A program made the translations under genes and the position numbers. Below the pieces are notes generated by a model that was given only the letters and a program-made list of their open reading frames with translations, did not search any database and was not told the DNA's origin. From Cycas panzhihuaensis (taxonomy: Eukaryota > Cycadophyta): 64,000 nt of DNA. Below are positions 21,520-31,470 of this stretch, piece after piece (positions within the stretch are counted from its first letter, which is position 1; every line of letters starts with the position of its first letter). The stretch spans positions 13,454,001 to 13,518,000 of the forward strand of contig CM041465.1 in the NCBI GenBank assembly GCA_023213395.1, in the 5' to 3' direction.

Positions 21520-23290
21520 TCATATCTCACCTAGATGCGATCCCTCTCACTCTCCATACACTGGAGTCTCTCTTCCATACTCCAAAATCTCTCCTCCATC
21601 CCTCAGAGATGCTCCTCTAGTACCACCATCCTGACGAAGCTCTCAGCATCTCCACCTACTCCTCCATGTGCCTCTAACACCTGCACCCAACCTCGCAGAG
21701 TATCCCTCTCAACTTGAGTCTCATCCAACTTACCCTAGAGTTGTCCCACATGTGCCTCATGTTCCTGGGACTCCGCAATCTATATGTCCCTCACCATAAC
21801 TAATGGGACGAACACTGTTGTGTGGGCTCCTGCCAATCTAGGCTCCTCTCCTGCTTGGATAGGAGGCTTCCCCTCCACATAGGCCTAGGGGAATATCTCC
21901 TAGACTACAGCCTCTACCAACCTCTAGATCTCTTCCATTCTTGCGAAGTCACCATGCCATGTGTTAGTACATGGAGCTATATATTAAACCAAAACAAGCA
22001 ACTAAGCATTTGGCAATCAAAAGATGATAGGAAAAGGTAGTGTCTCACCTACTAGGGCCACCAGCTTCTTGACTCTGATGATGGTCTCCTCCTCATGTGC
22101 TCCACCAGCTCTTGGTATCTCCTCCTCTTTTAGTACTACCTCAGCGATCGCCTTGGCCACTGGGGCATCTCCACCCCCCTCTATGGGTGCTAATGCTACC
22201 TTGGACCTCCCTACTATCCTCAGTCTATGGGCTCGTGTCTATGGGCCCCTAACTCCCTCTGTAGATCCAGATGGATATGCCTCTCCCTTTGTAACTCTCA
22301 ATGGACTCACCTCTTCTCCTACAACTCCTGAAGGTCATGCCTCTCCACCTGTTGCTCCAGATGGGCCTGTCCCATCACCTCTGTCATCTCCATTACCATC
22401 ATTATCATCATCACTAGGGGTGATTCTCACTCCGTCTGCCTCATCATCACTGCTCTACGTCACCCCTCGATATGGATCAAATATATAGTCTTCCATAGTG
22501 AAGAGGTCCAGTGTAGCCTCCACTAATCGATGAACATGTGCATGATCCTTGGTCCCTCTAAACTGAGTCTAACACCTGTGGACCATAGGAGCCCACTCTA
22601 AAATGGGGTGTGGTCCTCTTGTAGGTGCCACCACTCTGAAGTGGTCAAAGAACTAGTAGTGTGTTGTAGGATAAGCCTCCTCACCCTGCCACCCTGATAG
22701 CACCTAACTATGCGACTAAGTTCACCACTATTAAAGTGGCCCAATCCAGCCTCTGCTTTGCCTCACATCTCCACACTGCATACATCCATCCACCAGGTAT
22801 ATCTCTATAATTCTATTTCAGGGATATCCAGAATAGAATGCACAAAGTGATCAACTTCCTCACATGAGGAACTCTAGACATGACCATAGTCTGTAGGGGT
22901 ATTTCTTGTCTCTCCCATCTATCCTGTCTAGTAAAAAATGTAGTTGCCTCCCTATGCGTTGCCTCATTACTAGATAGCGCCCTAATGATGCTAGTCATCC
23001 TATCATTAGTACTCCCAAGATCCTTCGTATATCCCCAGGTGGGACTGTCATGTCCCCCACCTGGGGGAGATAGAATACATGACTCCTCATGTCCTAGTGT
23101 GAAACTATGTCTACCAGGAGGTGCTGGTCTGACATGAACTACAGTGTCTGCATGACCTTTAGTAGGCTACATCATGCTAGAACTTATTTGTCCCCATAGG
23201 ACATCATCTCCACAAAACTCAACATAGCCATCCCTATGTTCTTGCAGTTATCTACTGTAATAACTACCTGCAAAATACCCAAAAGCCAAT
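21520..23290 (-). pseudogene. Plant mobile domain-like gene remnant with introns and coiled-coil C-terminus
   Basis: Reading the minus strand from about 23267, a coherent frame has LSFVEMMSYGD, MSDQHLLVDIVSH and VGDMTVPPGDIRRILGV (near 23070-23010). The last fits the signature of the plant mobile (aminotransferase-like) domain, known as GEMTVTLxDVxxILGL. After a frameshifted middle (NEATHREATTFFTRQDRWE, 22950-22900) comes LEWAPMVHRC, LVEATLDLFTMEDYIFDPYR (22535-22470), an Asp/Gly-rich stretch (22440-22360), an intron, and a Glu-rich coiled coil (ERDTLRGWVQVLEAHGG; MEERLQCMESERDRI, 21700-21535). Its function is unknown; such domains occur in host genes and in transposons. Several stops show it is dead. 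Family assignment moderate. Confidence 0.5.
21940..22048 (-). other. Predicted 109-bp intron in the mobile-domain gene
   Basis: On the minus strand the donor reads AG|GTGAGA (GT at 22048-22047). A branch-point-like TACTAAC lies at about 21968-21962 and the acceptor is CGCAAG|AATGG (AG at 21941-21940). The coding frame resumes with MEEI and LVEAVV. A second acceptor-like TTTTGCAG|GT lies at about 23268. Splice signals mean the insert derives from a spliced gene or gene-bearing DNA transposon, not from gypsy pol. Confidence 0.45.
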
Positions 23291-24489
23291 TAGAACCTAT
23301 CTAAAACCACCTACTAGCCCTTAGGACTGCCTCTTCCCCTTCTTGGATCAGGATTTGGCTCTCCTTTGGGCCATCTTTTATTTTTTTAACTACTTTGTAC
23401 CGTGCTAAACTTCGTGGTACCGTGGAGTTTAGTGTGGGTCCCACTGCGATCGAGGCCCCGTGGCAAAGATCATGGCACCATGATCTTCACCACGGTACAA
23501 ATGTCACCTCCCTAAAAGGGGAGGTTTCCTGCCTAAGAAAAAGTAAAATTTATTCTCTGGCAAGCCTTGCTTTGCCCACCGTGACCGTGTGCGCCTAATG
23601 CCCCAAGACTTCTTGCTAGGTCCAATTTGGACTCTAGGAGATCACTATTTGCCCTCAAGGGGCCAAAAACTACCTCAAAAAATAATAAAAAGTAACGAAA
23701 TTCAAAGCATGAAATGTGGTTTGGTTTAGATGATCCATTTACTAGATCTAGTCTTATAACTGCCATCTCATCTCCTTGGTCTTGTTAGTTGCCTCCACGT
23801 CCCGATCCAATGGTCAGATCTCTCCCTGTATGCCTCCGATGTTGAGTAGCGCTCTGTTGCATGAGGGAAAGGCTCTGAATAGTTCGCGAGCCCGTGAAAA
23901 TGAATTCCATTTTCATTGAGTTTCCTTATATATGCGGGGGGCCTAATAGGCACTCCCTCTATTTCTATCGCCGTGATAGCCCTTAGGGCCATCCTTCATC
24001 CCTGATCATCATTGGCTTCTGGCCCGGGCTCCTATTTCACCCTTGTGGCCTCCATCTTGATCATCTTTACATGCATATTTATGGCACATATTTGCTTACT
24101 TTCACGAGGCCCATTCTATCTCGTTTTACGTGCCACCTCTATATATACCTGTGTTTATACTCGTTTAGCTTGTTTCATCATCCTGGATCCATTTTTGCCA
24201 CCCATTCGCACCTCTAGGGCTCCAAAAAGGAGTGTCCCCTAATTTGGGACTACTTTTTGCTTCCTTAAACAACCTTTTATACCCCAGAATGGCCTTTTCA
24301 CTGCTCGCTCTCTCCCAGTGGTTGGTTAGTCTACTCCTCTCTTGGGTAGCCTCATTATCAAGTCCTCCTGCCCTTTATGGCCTTCATTACTAGCTATTCA
24401 AGTTTTTCACGGTTACTCCATATCATCGTGTCCCCTTGACACCACCAACTTTGTCACATTTGATCTACTGAGACACTTTTCCTTTCATT
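23291..24489. other. Insert right flank and Gypsy-2 spacer, no gene recognised
   Basis: The patch near 23390-23500 (GTGGTACCGTGGAGTTTAG, then GTGGCAAAGATCATGGCACC) consists of short palindromes around GGTACC or GGCACC. Similar patches occur in the long LTRs (13050 and 51450), so LTR-derived sequence may flank the gene. The border with Gypsy-2 is probably between 23900 and 24050. From there to 24490 is the spacer before the second RNase H; no domain is visible. Confidence 0.4.
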
Positions 24490-24493
24490 TATG

Positions 24494-25002
24494 GTACTTC
24501 TCATCTTTACCGATGGCAGAAGCCGTGGCAACCTGGTCTTTCTACCACCGCATGGATCCTCCATGACCCTTCTAGACATGATTTCCTACGTTCTAGAATC
24601 TTCCTTCCTGAGGCCACCAATAACGAAGCTGAGTACATAGCTATTATTAAGGCTCTCACTTATGTACTCTATTTCTACCAAAGGCCTATCATTCTCTTTT
24701 ACGACTCCCAGGTTGTGGTGTCCCATCTCACCCAAGTCTACCAGGTGCGAAGCTCATGCTTGAGAGCCCTTGCCTCAATTGCTAGGTCCCTATTGGCTTA
24801 TTTTTTGTCTGTTGACATTCAACATATCCCTCGGGCCCTCAACACTAAGGTGAAAAATCTTGTTCACTTCATCCTTGAGCATTGCTTACCTCTTCTTGAT
24901 GACCCCTCTGAGACACTTGTCCAGTCACCCAAGCACCCAAGTCTTGAGTCATTTTGCACTTCACCTTGTGATCTATTCCCACCTCTGAAATATAGCTGCT
25001 AA
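24494..25002 (+). pseudogene. Gypsy-2 second RNase H
   Basis: This is the best-preserved copy of the extra RNase H in the window. LIFTDGRSRGN starts at 24500; one lost base shifts the frame, which resumes as GLSTTAWILHDPS. It continues LPEATNNEAEYIAIIKALTY, LFYDSQVVVSHLTQVYQ and HIPRALNTKVKNLVHFILE (24820-24885). The catalytic Asp (FTDG), Glu (NEAEY) and Asp (FYDS) all remain. Apart from the one frameshift it is open to TAA 25000-25002. Pol up to 20690 has many more stops. It would act on RNA:DNA hybrids beside the RT-fused RNase H. Confidence 0.85.
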
Positions 25003-25020
25003 TGAGGTTAAACTATGGCA
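24999..25020 (+). repeat. Conserved GCTAATGAGGTTAAACTATG motif after second RNase H
   Basis: The motif overlaps the stop codon of the RNase H frame. The same motif follows the RNase H in Gypsy-3 (minus strand, near 38370-38350, GCTAACGAGGTAAAACTATG) and is amplified in Gypsy-1 (11350-12525) and at 62080-62890. Its role is unknown. Confidence 0.7.
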
Positions 25021-25229
25021 ACCATCAGGTTTGTTCATTCACTCTTTTCTTGTTATCATCATATCTTTCCTTTGCACTCTTATGATGGGGGCATCCCCCT
25101 CATCCACTACGATTTCTAATCGACTTTGGAGTGGCACGTAGGTAGCCCCTATGTTGTCTCCACTCATGTTCTCATATCCATGCGTTCCGCCATGACACTC
25201 ACTAGTACCCTTAGCTCTTGTCCTGATTA

Positions 25230-25231
<2 letters not shown>

Positions 25232-25303
<72 letters not shown>
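25232..25303 (+). repeat. (AT)36 microsatellite
   Basis: A 72-base pure AT run lies about 80 bases before the 3' LTR, in the Gypsy-2 3' UTR. The frame 25126-25311 coding for alternating Tyr-Ile is only this repeat. Confidence 0.98.
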
Positions 25304-25306
<3 letters not shown>

Positions 25307-25370
25307 ACTAACAGTGTTGTTGTTAGTATTCACCATCGCATTATACTTCCAAGCAGCGAGGCTTTGCTAC

Positions 25371-25381
25371 CAAGAGGGTAG
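25371..25381 (+). promoter_or_regulatory. Gypsy-2 polypurine tract
   Basis: CCAAGAGGGTAG abuts the TG of the 3' LTR. It is the expected primer site for plus-strand synthesis and is short and interrupted by a T. Confidence 0.6.
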
Positions 25382-28348
25382 TGTTTTTCGGCTACTGGGA
25401 ATGGGTATGGACAGATTGAATTAGGTAAGTGTAGGTAAACTTCTCTCTCACATCTTAGCCACTTCAGAGATTATAGATTGAAGTATTGTTTGGATTGGAT
25501 GATTGTTTGGCTCATTTCCACAGTTGATTATACATCTTGCTTGATTATGTCGCATGCCCTAGCCTATGATGACTTGTGGGACCTACCTCTCTATGATGCA
25601 TGCATCCCCATGGTGCTCTACAACCCTCTGCATCTCCTCCATGTCACCTCAAGCTTCAACCAACTTGTATGATCTACTCACACCTTTGTCATAGGTATTA
25701 TATACTGATTTTTAGCATTTTTTGGGAGCCCTACCTCTCGATGCCCTATCCCGTTTAGCCCATTTGCTCACTTGGACTATCCTCAACCACTTGGATAGGA
25801 GGGACAACCCCTCCTAGACCTAGGGTACCCTCTTCTAGGGCCTCCAAGACCCTTATCTCTCTCTTTATCATGTTCTGGCCCCGCACCGCTGTAACCTTAG
25901 CAGTACTACGAATCTTACCGTGGTACTGCAAAGTTTATCATGGTGTGACTATTTACCACTATTTTTTAAATCCATTGTGGCCATTCTCGTATGTTTTATA
26001 GAATTTCCACATGGATTAGTTGCCAACTAAGCCCCAACCTAACCCTAATCACTCGATTAGGGATAGGGTTGGGTATAAAGCCCAAAAATCCTCATTTTTC
26101 CTCCTCTTCTATCACCTCTTCTTACTCTCTTCTCCTCTTCTCACAGGAACAGTCTACAGAAATGCTTATAATACTTGAGTTTTTGACATACCAGCCTTAG
26201 ATTTGCCTATTGCAGCACTAGTTCATGGCAAAAAACTCCTCAACCAATGCCCCCAAGTAAGGATCCACACCCAGGTATGGCCTCCACACTCTTCCTTTAG
26301 CCTTCAATAAGGGTATTCATCCTACAACTAAGAGACACCCTTTAAGCTCTCCAAATCTGCTATCTTTCACTATCTACAGGAGTAGACCTACTCCCCACAC
26401 AACCCAATAGGTATTCCTCATCATTATTTCATCCTTTTTCCTTACGTTAATCTTGCAAAAGTAAGTTCTTTAAGAATACAATTCTTTTCCTTGTCCTTTG
26501 TTGTATAGAGAAGTAATTTTTCCATTTACTGTTTCCTGTAATCTTGCCATCCCTCATCCTCCCCTAGTTTTTTCTAAGGAGGTTGCAGGAGAGTGTCCAT
26601 AAGGAGGGTGTGAAAGGATGTAAGGCGGGATTCGTACCCACTAGACCTACTCCTCAAGGGTAAACCCCTTCTCCTCCTTCCTTTCCCTCACTTGTGCCTT
26701 TCTTGGACCCCCCGGGAGTCCTTGGGATTGGGCCTGTGTTAGGTATCAATGGGTGTAGCCCTTGCTACACTGATCTCAGACCTACACACCCCTTTTCGGG
26801 CACCTCTTTTAAATAACACCTAATATCTATTCCTAGTTTTAGTATAGCCTATGTTACAACTTGCTACCTGTAGTATGTTTGCAACGTAGGCAACATTCAT
26901 AAACTTTACAACATTCATTCCCTTTCCTACATATTACCCATAGGCTATCTTAATTCATTGTAACTTGCACCTAAGGGCAGTGTGGAGGTGTATTTGTTAG
27001 AGGGCTAGCCATTCTGAGGCTAACCTCCTCTTGCTTGGCATGCGTTGGTGTTTTCCTTGAGGATTTGTAGAGTTATCTTTGGTGGTGGACTAACTAACTT
27101 TAAACACTATATTTCAGCACTTTACTTTTATATTATTGCATATATATTAGCTTTGCACTTTGGCAGTCCCTCTCAGTAGGCCAAAGATCTTTGTAGTTGT
27201 AATTTTTGTAGCGACACTTGCGAGGGGAAAGAAATGCTCCGGTTTGAGTAAGCTCCTGCTTTCTTTCCTTTCTTCATTTTTTTTGCTTTCTTACATGATT
27301 GTTAGCTTCCTTTTGTCCTTCCTGTTCTGTTTCTCTTTTCACACGGGGAAGGTAGAGAAGCCCCACTCCATCTCTACCTCAACAACGACTTTGTATTGAG
27401 AAAAGATGAGAGGACATACGTGGCACGTGAGTGAAGCTTCTCCATCAGCCACACGACTTTCTAGGTATGCATCACATCCTTTCACATAGTCCTTTCCCCT
27501 TTTGCTTTTATTAGGCATATGCTCTTGCATAATAAATCACATAAAAAGGAAAGGGTAACAAATCAATCTATGTACATTCATCTTGCACATGCATGCTGCA
27601 TGGTTGACTTTATAGGAAAGAGTACATCATAGGAATTATGCCTCCCACCTTTCTCTTACCTAAACCACAAGCATCCCTTAGCTGGACATCATCTTTGTGT
27701 GCATGTTTGAGTGTGTATGAGATGTTTTTCTTTATCTTTTATTATTCAAAAGGAAGAGAGAGAGAGAGGGAGCGTAGTTCATATCCCATTTTATGAACAC
27801 ACACGATGTTGCGTTTGTCACCTCTTTCCCACACTTCACATACCCAACCAACACACACAATCCTCATCATCCTTGTTGGGGCTCGGGCCCCCTTTGTTTA
27901 TATAGTGGCAAGGATTCCTTTTTTGCCGTCACTTCTTCCACTTAGACCTGCCTTAGGTTAGTCAGCCTAGGGAGGTCTATTTGTGCTTATCTTGCACCCC
28001 GTTACCACTCACCTACGTTTATTGCGTTGGTGCCACATTCCTTTCCCATAGGAACTCTTTTCCTCCATGGGTCTCTCCTCTTCCTTCTGGCCATCCAACA
28101 GTGGGGGGACCTCATCTTCTAGGGTTATCCAAGATACCTTACGTGTGTCTTGTCCCTTTAAGCCAAAAGAACCAAACTACCTTAAGGAAGTCATGCGTCA
28201 TTTGTGGGTCTCGATCCTACATTCTAACATGCAGATGCCCTGTGCAGGTGTTTCTTCTACTTGTAGGATCACATTCTTATTTTGGTATATATCATGGATT
28301 ACCCCGATCTTTATTGAGTGTAGTTACCATCCCATAGACGTGATTCCA
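25382..28348 (+). mobile_element. Gypsy-2 3' LTR
   Basis: It starts TGTTTTTCGGCTACTGGGAA and ends ..GTGATTCCA. It is collinear with 12541-15487 throughout, with scattered transitions and small indels. The TATAAA at about 26077 is kept. The short frames in it (25991-26200, 27160-27399, 27981-28337) have matches at the same place in the 5' LTR but no coding logic. Confidence 0.85.
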
Positions 28349-28353
28349 GAAGC
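28349..28353 (+). repeat. Gypsy-2 target site duplication, right copy
   Basis: GAAGC directly after the 3' LTR, partner of GAAGT at 12536-12540. Gypsy-1 sequence resumes here. Confidence 0.65.
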
Positions 28354-28475
28354 CTATCCCATTTGTGAATGTTTAGTGATGAAGTCCCATCGAGTTTGTG
28401 TGTAGTAGATAGCATTTATTTAAAGATGAAAATCCCATCTAATTTGTGGGCATTAGGTAAGTTTTTAATAATAGT

Positions 28476-28705
28476 AGGCACCTAGTTCTTTTAAGTGAGA
28501 AGATAAATATAGTGACATTTCTAAGTTGAATACCTAGTCCTTTTGGGTAACAGAGTTGAATACCTAGCCTTTTTTTGATAACGTGATTAATACCCAGTCC
28601 TTTTAGGTAATTTAATAAATGCCCAGTCCTTTTGGGTAAGGAATATGAATGACATCTTTTTTGGTTAAGACTACCCAGTCCTTTCAAGTAACTCAACCAA
28701 TTATA
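28476..28705 (+). repeat. Six hairpin-forming CCCAGTCCTTTTGGGTAA repeats
   Basis: Copies near 28480, 28530, 28560, 28592, 28620 and 28672, spaced 30-50 bases. The best copies read ACCCAGTCCTTTTGGGT, with arms ACCC/GGGT that can pair around a CTTTT loop; others carry transitions. Spacers between copies are unrelated. The minus-strand frame 28439-28696, rich in Lys-Gly-Leu-Gly, is a by-product. Confidence 0.75.
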
Positions 28706-30664
28706 GTTTTTAGAATCAAGTTGTAGTGTAGATTTTATTCAACCATAAAAGATAGTACTTCATCGTCTATATATTTCATTAGTCTCTATCACTTTCTCTA
28801 GAGTAATAAACACTCACTCATTGCCACCTCTCACCATCCTATGTATCTTTCTAGAATAGGAGTCTCAGGTGCCAAGGGGAAAAATATTTCACCAAAACTT
28901 GGCCTCCTTAGTTGTATTTAGATTATGCTGGTAAATTGATACATGTTATATGGTTTTATTGGTAGTGATTAATATATGTTGATTCTACTAGATGGATTAG
29001 GCCTTGTTTTATTAAAGTGATTCATGATTGTTGATTGATGAAATATAATGAATGATGAGTAATAGGTATTCCTATCATTCCTCCAATGACATAAATTATG
29101 GAAACAAAATTTTCTTTATGACTAACTTAACCTCATGCTTCTTTCAAAGTTTGTTATTTTGAATAATTTTCATCATCGATTTCACCTAATTTTTTATCAT
29201 TTTTAGGCTTGTTTTTATAATTTTCATCATGTTTTGGGTCTCTCTTCTCATTAATAAAGTTATTTATGCCTTAATTTATCAATAAAAAATATTTCTTGAC
29301 CTTTTTAATGAGTTATTTTTGCCTCCTAACCAATCACCATGTTTTTTACTGCATGCATGCAAAACTCAGCTACAATACTAAAAGTTTACATGCCACCACC
29401 CAAATTTGGTGGGATTTAATTCTCTTGATGCCTAAAAGTGTTATAAAGGAATTGCTGATCATAGTTTTTGAGAGAGAAAGAGAAAGAGAGATAGAAATGA
29501 AGAGAGTTAATAATTAGAGACGAAGAAGTGATTCTTACTATTCAATTGAGAGATTTTATAAACTTCTTAGAGAATTCTTAAGGACTATTATTATTGTGCT
29601 TTTTAGAGATTTGATTTTCTGAAGTTATTGGGTGAAATTTGAAAGAAGTTTTCTTGTTGTGCTACTACTACTCAATTGTTGATAGTCTAAGATTTCATCT
29701 CTTTAGATCTTTATTAGTTTTTGCTTCAAACTTCTTTAGATTTGGTAAGATCTTTCCTATTAGCTTTCAAACTTGTTTCATATTCTCTTGAAGGTAATTT
29801 TAGCTCAGAATTATTTCTTTTTATTGGTTGATTATTGTTAGATTATTATTTAGACTTTTGGAATTGAAATATATGATGAAAGATCTACCCTTTATGGGGT
29901 TCCTTAAGGATAGACTAGGGTGGGGCATGGTCATCTCTCCATCATACATCTAACTACTCCTTCTCACTCTCTCATAGCAACCTATATTTTAGTTCGATTT
30001 CCACTCTTATTTAGCATAGTTTCACTCTTGTTTAGCCTCTTTGGATTGTTGTTACTTCCTTCTTTGATCTTGTCTTAAAAGAAAGTGTATGGGATAAGTT
30101 AGTCAAGTGAAAAGAAAATTGTCATTATGAGGCACTCTTTACAATAGGAAAGGAATATTGGTCTTACATCTGTCATTGTATGCACTTTTATTTCCAAGTC
30201 GACTCTTGTATCTTGAAAATTAAAAGTTGATAATATTGTTTGATTGAAGTATTGCTAATTTTTAGCTCTTATATGGGGTTTAAGGATTCTGTTTGTAGCT
30301 CTTACTACTCCAACCATGATAGAAACTTTGGTTGATCTTGCATGCATGATTATTTTTTAGTTTTATGACTTGTCCATCATCTCATAGGTTTGAAAATCAT
30401 CATAAAATAGTAGTAGTTTCCTTTAAGATTCTTTCTTTCTATATATTATTTCATCATTTTTTAAAATAATTAGTTGTGTGCATCAAGGTTAGAGCATATT
30501 AGCTAGTCTTGCATGTAGATTAATCTCTTTTGAAAAGAAATTTGCATAAAGGTTGTGTGAATATTTTTAGATTTTCTTTGTATGCCATCATCTCTCTTAA
30601 AATGAATCATGCATATTGCATGTAGGAAAGCCACTTCATAGTTGCATGTGCATCCTTTATCTTA

Positions 30665-30945
30665 AATGCAACAAAAAAGAACTTGTATTCATAGTTTCTA
30701 GTATGCTTGTTTAAAAAATAATAAAAAAATACTTGCATGCATAATTTCTAGTGTGTTTGTTTAAAAATAAAATAACAAAAAAGGACTTGCATGCATAATT
30801 TCTAGTGTGTTTGTCAAAAAAGATTGCATGCAATAAAAAAGGACTTGCATGTATAGTTTCTAATGTATTAAAAAAAAAAAAAAGATTGTATACAACAAAA
30901 AAAGGACTTGCATGCATAGTTTCTAGTGTGTTTGTTTGAGATTTT
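30665..30945 (+). repeat. Tandem repeats in the Gypsy-1 3' LTR
   Basis: Partner of the block at 1963-2240. About five copies of AAGGACTTGCATGCATAG plus a TTTCTAGTGTGTTT tail, with A-runs of varying length (up to 14 As near 30870). Confidence 0.8.
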
Positions 30946-31470
30946 ATTATAAAAAAAATAAAAAATAAAAAAAGCAAAAAGATTGACGTGATTTTGGTCT
31001 TATAGTTTCTTTAATTGTACCATTTTACTCTCTTGGCCTTGCACCCTTGCAATAATATCAAAACCTATAAACCTAAATAAGATAAACTATTTTTTCCATT
31101 AGCTTACCCTCTCCTACATCTTAGTAAAACTCAAAAAGTTGAATCAATTATAAGAAAGGAGTCCCTATGAAAGATCTTGAGGATATTGTAAGTATGTCTC
31201 TGAACTTAGAACTCCTTCATCAAGTTGTGTAGATTGATGGACTGTATCACCCTATTTCACATCCACACCTTTCATCGTACCCACTCTCACTAAGGTAGAT
31301 GACACTAATAGGTGAAGATTCCTTCTTAGGAGTTGGGTAAAGATGGTCCTTTATGTCTCTTTCGAGCTTTGTATTAGATCTCCTCCAAGCCTCAGACCAT
31401 CTTTTTGGCAGCCTTGCTGATGACCCACCCCTAGAACACCATCATCTTACTAGGGACAGACCTTGCACCA

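Larger units (their letters stand above)
12541..28348 (+). mobile_element. Gypsy-2: full-length long-LTR Ty3/gypsy element, 15.8 kb
   Basis: Bounded by direct LTRs of 2947 bp and 2967 bp and a GAAGT/GAAGC target duplication. Order: LTR, primer binding site, gag, protease, RT, RNase H, a foreign gene insert (about 20690-23990) where integrase should be, second RNase H, AT repeat, polypurine tract, LTR. It is inserted in the 3' region of Gypsy-1, so it is younger, but its LTRs already differ at many sites, mainly transitions. The lack of integrase and many stops make it non-autonomous. Confidence 0.85.
28354..31470 (+). mobile_element. Gypsy-1 3' UTR remainder and 3' LTR
   Basis: The part from 29776 to 31470 matches the 5' LTR copy 1081-2766 and ends ..CCTTGCACCA, next to copia sequence. 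The 5' end of this LTR cannot be fixed, because the other copy is cut at 1081. A purine tract at 29471-29512 (GAGAGAAAGAGAAAGAGAG) could be the polypurine tract, putting the LTR start close to 29528. No gene is seen in this 3.1 kb; the frame 29296-29517 runs through the purine tract. Confidence 0.65.

Noticed and set aside
22024-22488. 154-codon plus-strand frame rich in Ser and Pro
   Set aside because: It is the complement of the Asp/Gly-rich part of the minus-strand mobile-domain gene, which has better coding logic.
25126-25311. Frame coding for alternating Tyr-Ile
   Set aside because: It is the translation of a pure AT microsatellite.
28439-28696. Minus-strand frame with repeated LKGLGI-like peptides
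   Set aside because: A by-product of the CCCAGTCCTTTTGGGTAA hairpin repeats; spacers vary and unit length is not a multiple of three.
28476-28705. CRISPR-like appearance of short repeats with unrelated spacers
   Set aside because: Repeats are only about 18 bases and imperfect, spacing is irregular, there are no cas genes, and the context is plant retrotransposon.
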